The notes under the pieces: generated by a model
What the model was told of the DNA's origin: nothing
What the model saw: only the letters and a program-made list of their open reading frames with translations
Databases searched by the model: none
Shown: one piece after another, positions 62,476 through 64,000 of the stretch
Numbering within the stretch: position 1 is the first letter of the stretch
How the letters are laid out: the number at the start of each line of letters is the position of its first letter
Program-made: the position numbers and the translations under genes
Assembly: GCA_039925965.1 (NCBI GenBank)
Contig: JBDSXW010000104.1
Coordinates: 44,460-108,459, forward strand
From: JAZKFT01 sp039925965
GTDB lineage: Bacteria > Bacteroidota > Bacteroidia > Chitinophagales > Chitinophagaceae
Length of the DNA stretch: 64,000 bases
Reading direction: 5' to 3'

Positions 62476-63498
62476 ATGGAACTGAAATTTGGTATACTCG
62501 GCAGCGGCAGCTGGTCTACGGCACTGGCCAAGATTTTAACGGATAACGGCCATACCATTCAATGGTGGATCCGTAACCCGGATACAATAATTGCTATTAA
62601 AAAAAGAAAGCACAATCCCCACTATTTAACTACTGCGAATTTTGATGTACAACAGTTAGAGATGAGCAGCAGTATTATCGAAGTAATTCGTGATTCCGAT
62701 GTACTGGTTGTCGGAATCCCCTCAGCTTACCTTATGCCTGCTTTGTTTGAACTGCCAACAGATATTTTCAAAGGCAAAAAAATTATCTCTGCTATAAAAG
62801 GCATTCTGCCTAACGAAGAGCACCAATTGCTCAACGAGTACCTTGAACAATCGTTTCATGTACCTATATCGGATTATTTTACTGTGATGGGTCCCTGTCA
62901 TGCGGAGGAAGTGGCGGCGGAAAAACTATCGTATCTCACATTCTCCGGCGTGGATGCGGAAGCAACTACTCTGATCGCCTCCAATTTTAAAACCGATTAC
63001 CTGAATACCGTTACGAACCATGATATATGGGGTACACAGTATGCCGCTGTACTGAAGAATATTTATGCGGTGGGCGCAGGTATGGCACATGGCCTGGAAT
63101 ATGGAGATAATTTTTTAAGTGTGTATATCGCCAATGCAGCAGATGAAATGGTAGGTTTTCTCAGGAAAATAAACGAGGTAAAATTACTGTCCTGCGATGG
63201 CGATGCAAAACTCAACTACGCTGCATCGGTATACCTTGGTGATTTGCTGGTGACCTGCTATTCGCTGTACAGCCGCAACCGTACTTTCGGCAATATGATT
63301 GGCAAAGGCTACTCCGTAAAAGTGGCGCAGCTGGAAATGAATATGGTGGCCGAAGGATATCCCGCTAGTAAGGGGCTTTACCAGATTAACGAATCCGTAG
63401 GTGCCTCTATGCCCATTGCCGGCACGGTCTATAAAATTTTGTGGGAAGGGTTAAGTGCCGGGGAAGGGTTTAAAGAGATAGAAAAGGGGCTAAAATAA
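62476..63498 (+). CDS. gpsA: NAD(P)H-dependent glycerol-3-phosphate dehydrogenase
   Basis: 340 residues. Reduces dihydroxyacetone phosphate to sn-glycerol 3-phosphate for phospholipid synthesis. NAD loop GSGSWST (9-15), a long Rossmann domain with SAIKGILPNEEH and VMGPCHAEEVAAEKLSYLT, and the catalytic AVLKNIYAVGAGMAHG lysine in the helical domain. The ATG is at 62476, 16 nt after the right repeat of the GxxExxY gene. Confidence 0.93.
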   Translation: MELKFGILGSGSWSTALAKILTDNGHTIQWWIRNPDTIIAIKKRKHNPHYLTTANFDVQQLEMSSSIIEVIRDSDVLVVGIPSAYLMPALFELPTDIFKGKKIISAIKGILPNEEHQLLNEYLEQSFHVPISDYFTVMGPCHAEEVAAEKLSYLTFSGVDAEATTLIASNFKTDYLNTVTNHDIWGTQYAAVLKNIYAVGAGMAHGLEYGDNFLSVYIANAADEMVGFLRKINEVKLLSCDGDAKLNYAASVYLGDLLVTCYSLYSRNRTFGNMIGKGYSVKVAQLEMNMVAEGYPASKGLYQINESVGASMPIAGTVYKILWEGLSAGEGFKEIEKGLK

Positions 63499-63558
63499 TT
63501 TTGTAACAATATCGGTAACAAAGCTTGTAGTTCGGTATTCTTATGTTAAACTACCCAC

Positions 63559-63666
63559 ATGCCATTGTCATTTTTATTTGTAAGCCCTTTTTGGATATTG
63601 TTCTTCCTGGTGATAGGGATAGTGATAGAGCTGGTAAAAAAATATAAGTCTAAAAAATACCATTAG
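63559..63666 (+). CDS. Possible 35-residue membrane peptide
   Basis: MPLSFLFVSPFWILFFLVIG, then IVIELVKKYKSKKYH: one hydrophobic helix with a basic tail. Its stop overlaps the end of the truncated Uma2 gene on the other strand. Low confidence, as it may be a chance frame. Confidence 0.3.
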   Translation: MPLSFLFVSPFWILFFLVIGIVIELVKKYKSKKYH

Positions 63667-63875
63667 AATGAAATCCTGCATTCCAATAGCTTCGATTCAA
63701 TGACACCATTACTTCTGAAAATTTCCTCGTATTCCGCATTAACCAGGTAAAAGCAAACCGCTTCATTATCCTCCGGATCTACCGTCCAGTATTCGGTGAC
63801 GCCGCAGCGTTCATACACGTCTTTCTTTTCGCCCAAGTCATATTGTGCCGTTCCGGGAGATAATATTTCAATACA
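63663..63875 (-). pseudogene. Uma2-family endonuclease-like gene, 5' end lost
   Basis: The minus-strand frame reads CIEILSPGTAQYDLGEKKDV, YERCGVTEYWTVDPEDNEAV and CFYLVNAEYEEIFRSNGVIE, ending at 63663. This is the C-terminal half of a Uma2 (DUF820) protein, a restriction-endonuclease-like fold. It begins after a stop at 63876-63878, where the transposase-like end of the next feature starts; the upstream half is absent. The break point is therefore a likely transposon insertion site. Confidence 0.75.
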
Positions 63876-63886
63876 CTAGCGTTGCG

Positions 63887-64000
63887 TTATAAGTCGAACA
63901 TTTTCAATTGGTTATCTTTTTGTTCTTTGAAATATTGTAATTGAGTTTGCTGAAACAGTTGATTTATGGGCATTTTTTCAAAAATGGAGATGCTTAAAAT
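63887..64000 (-). mobile_element. C-terminus of a probable IS4-type transposase, cut by the window edge
   Basis: 38 codons (ILSISIFEKMPINQLFQQTQ, then LQYFKEQKDNQLKMFDL) to the TAA at 63887-63889. The ILS-x-S-x-FEK-x-P-INQ and N/DQL-x-MFDL ending resembles Bacteroidota IS4-family transposases. The element would end within about 15 nt beyond the stop, at the break in the Uma2 gene. Family naming from memory; the rest of the element lies outside the window. Confidence 0.5.

Overview
The window looks like a chromosomal segment of a Bacteroidota bacterium, most likely family Chitinophagaceae (Niastella/Chitinophaga type). This rests on moderate GC content, TAnnTTTG-type -7 boxes in place of Shine-Dalgarno-led promoters, many signal-peptide lipoproteins, and family content (LemA/TPM cluster, SemiSWEET, short malic enzyme, GxxExxY protein, tandem SNF2 helicases). 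No rRNA, tRNA, CRISPR array or intact insertion sequence was seen. Genus-level placement is inference.

Layout. 0-6.4 kb: a decayed four-helix-bundle gene, then housekeeping genes pssA-purS, rsmI and malic enzyme, with a secreted unknown and a NIPSNAP protein. 6.4-16.6 kb: a stress/envelope block. A minus-strand six-gene run (YtxH, holin-like, three unknowns, Dps) faces a CHASE3 histidine kinase, a lone receiver, a YihY/BrkB membrane protein and an NtrC-type sigma-54 activator. Three promoters of this block share a TGGCA-N5-TTTTT motif. 16.8-20.3 kb: a polysaccharide-degradation operon with an intact beta-propeller (BNR_4, lyase-like) protein and a GH88 unsaturated glucuronyl hydrolase, followed by two decayed genes (a sugar-isomerase-like gene and a DUF1569 gene). 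20.3-35 kb: a 21-bp minisatellite, a secreted carboxypeptidase-D-regulatory protein, S9 peptidase, MsbA-like ABC exporter, phytanoyl-CoA dioxygenase-like enzyme, rbfA plus a LolC/E-type permease, a DUF695 protein, an M23 peptidase, and an AT-rich islet with a putative toxin-antitoxin pair and a decayed copy of its start.

35.3-42.3 kb: two tandem SNF2 helicases, separated by a 22-bp perfect inverted repeat that belongs to a repeat family with three copies in the window. 42.4-50 kb: small lipoproteins (one duplicated novel pair), an AraC regulator, an M28 peptidase and recN. 50-58 kb: fabI, SemiSWEET, a DUF2795 protein, lolD, a LemA-LemA-TPM-TPM cluster, a decayed DUF3592-like gene, an LTxxQ protein and rlmN. 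58-64 kb: TolC plus RND/ABC adaptor, a GxxExxY gene interrupted by one amber codon and flanked by inverted repeats, gpsA, a truncated Uma2 gene, and the end of a probable transposase running off the right edge.

The strongest points for follow-up are the shared promoter motif of the stress block, the lyase/GH88 operon with its decayed tail, the toxin-antitoxin islet with a decayed duplicate, and the dispersed palindromic repeat. At least six pseudogenes indicate active gene decay. I did not find a system that I can claim from sequence alone to be wholly new.
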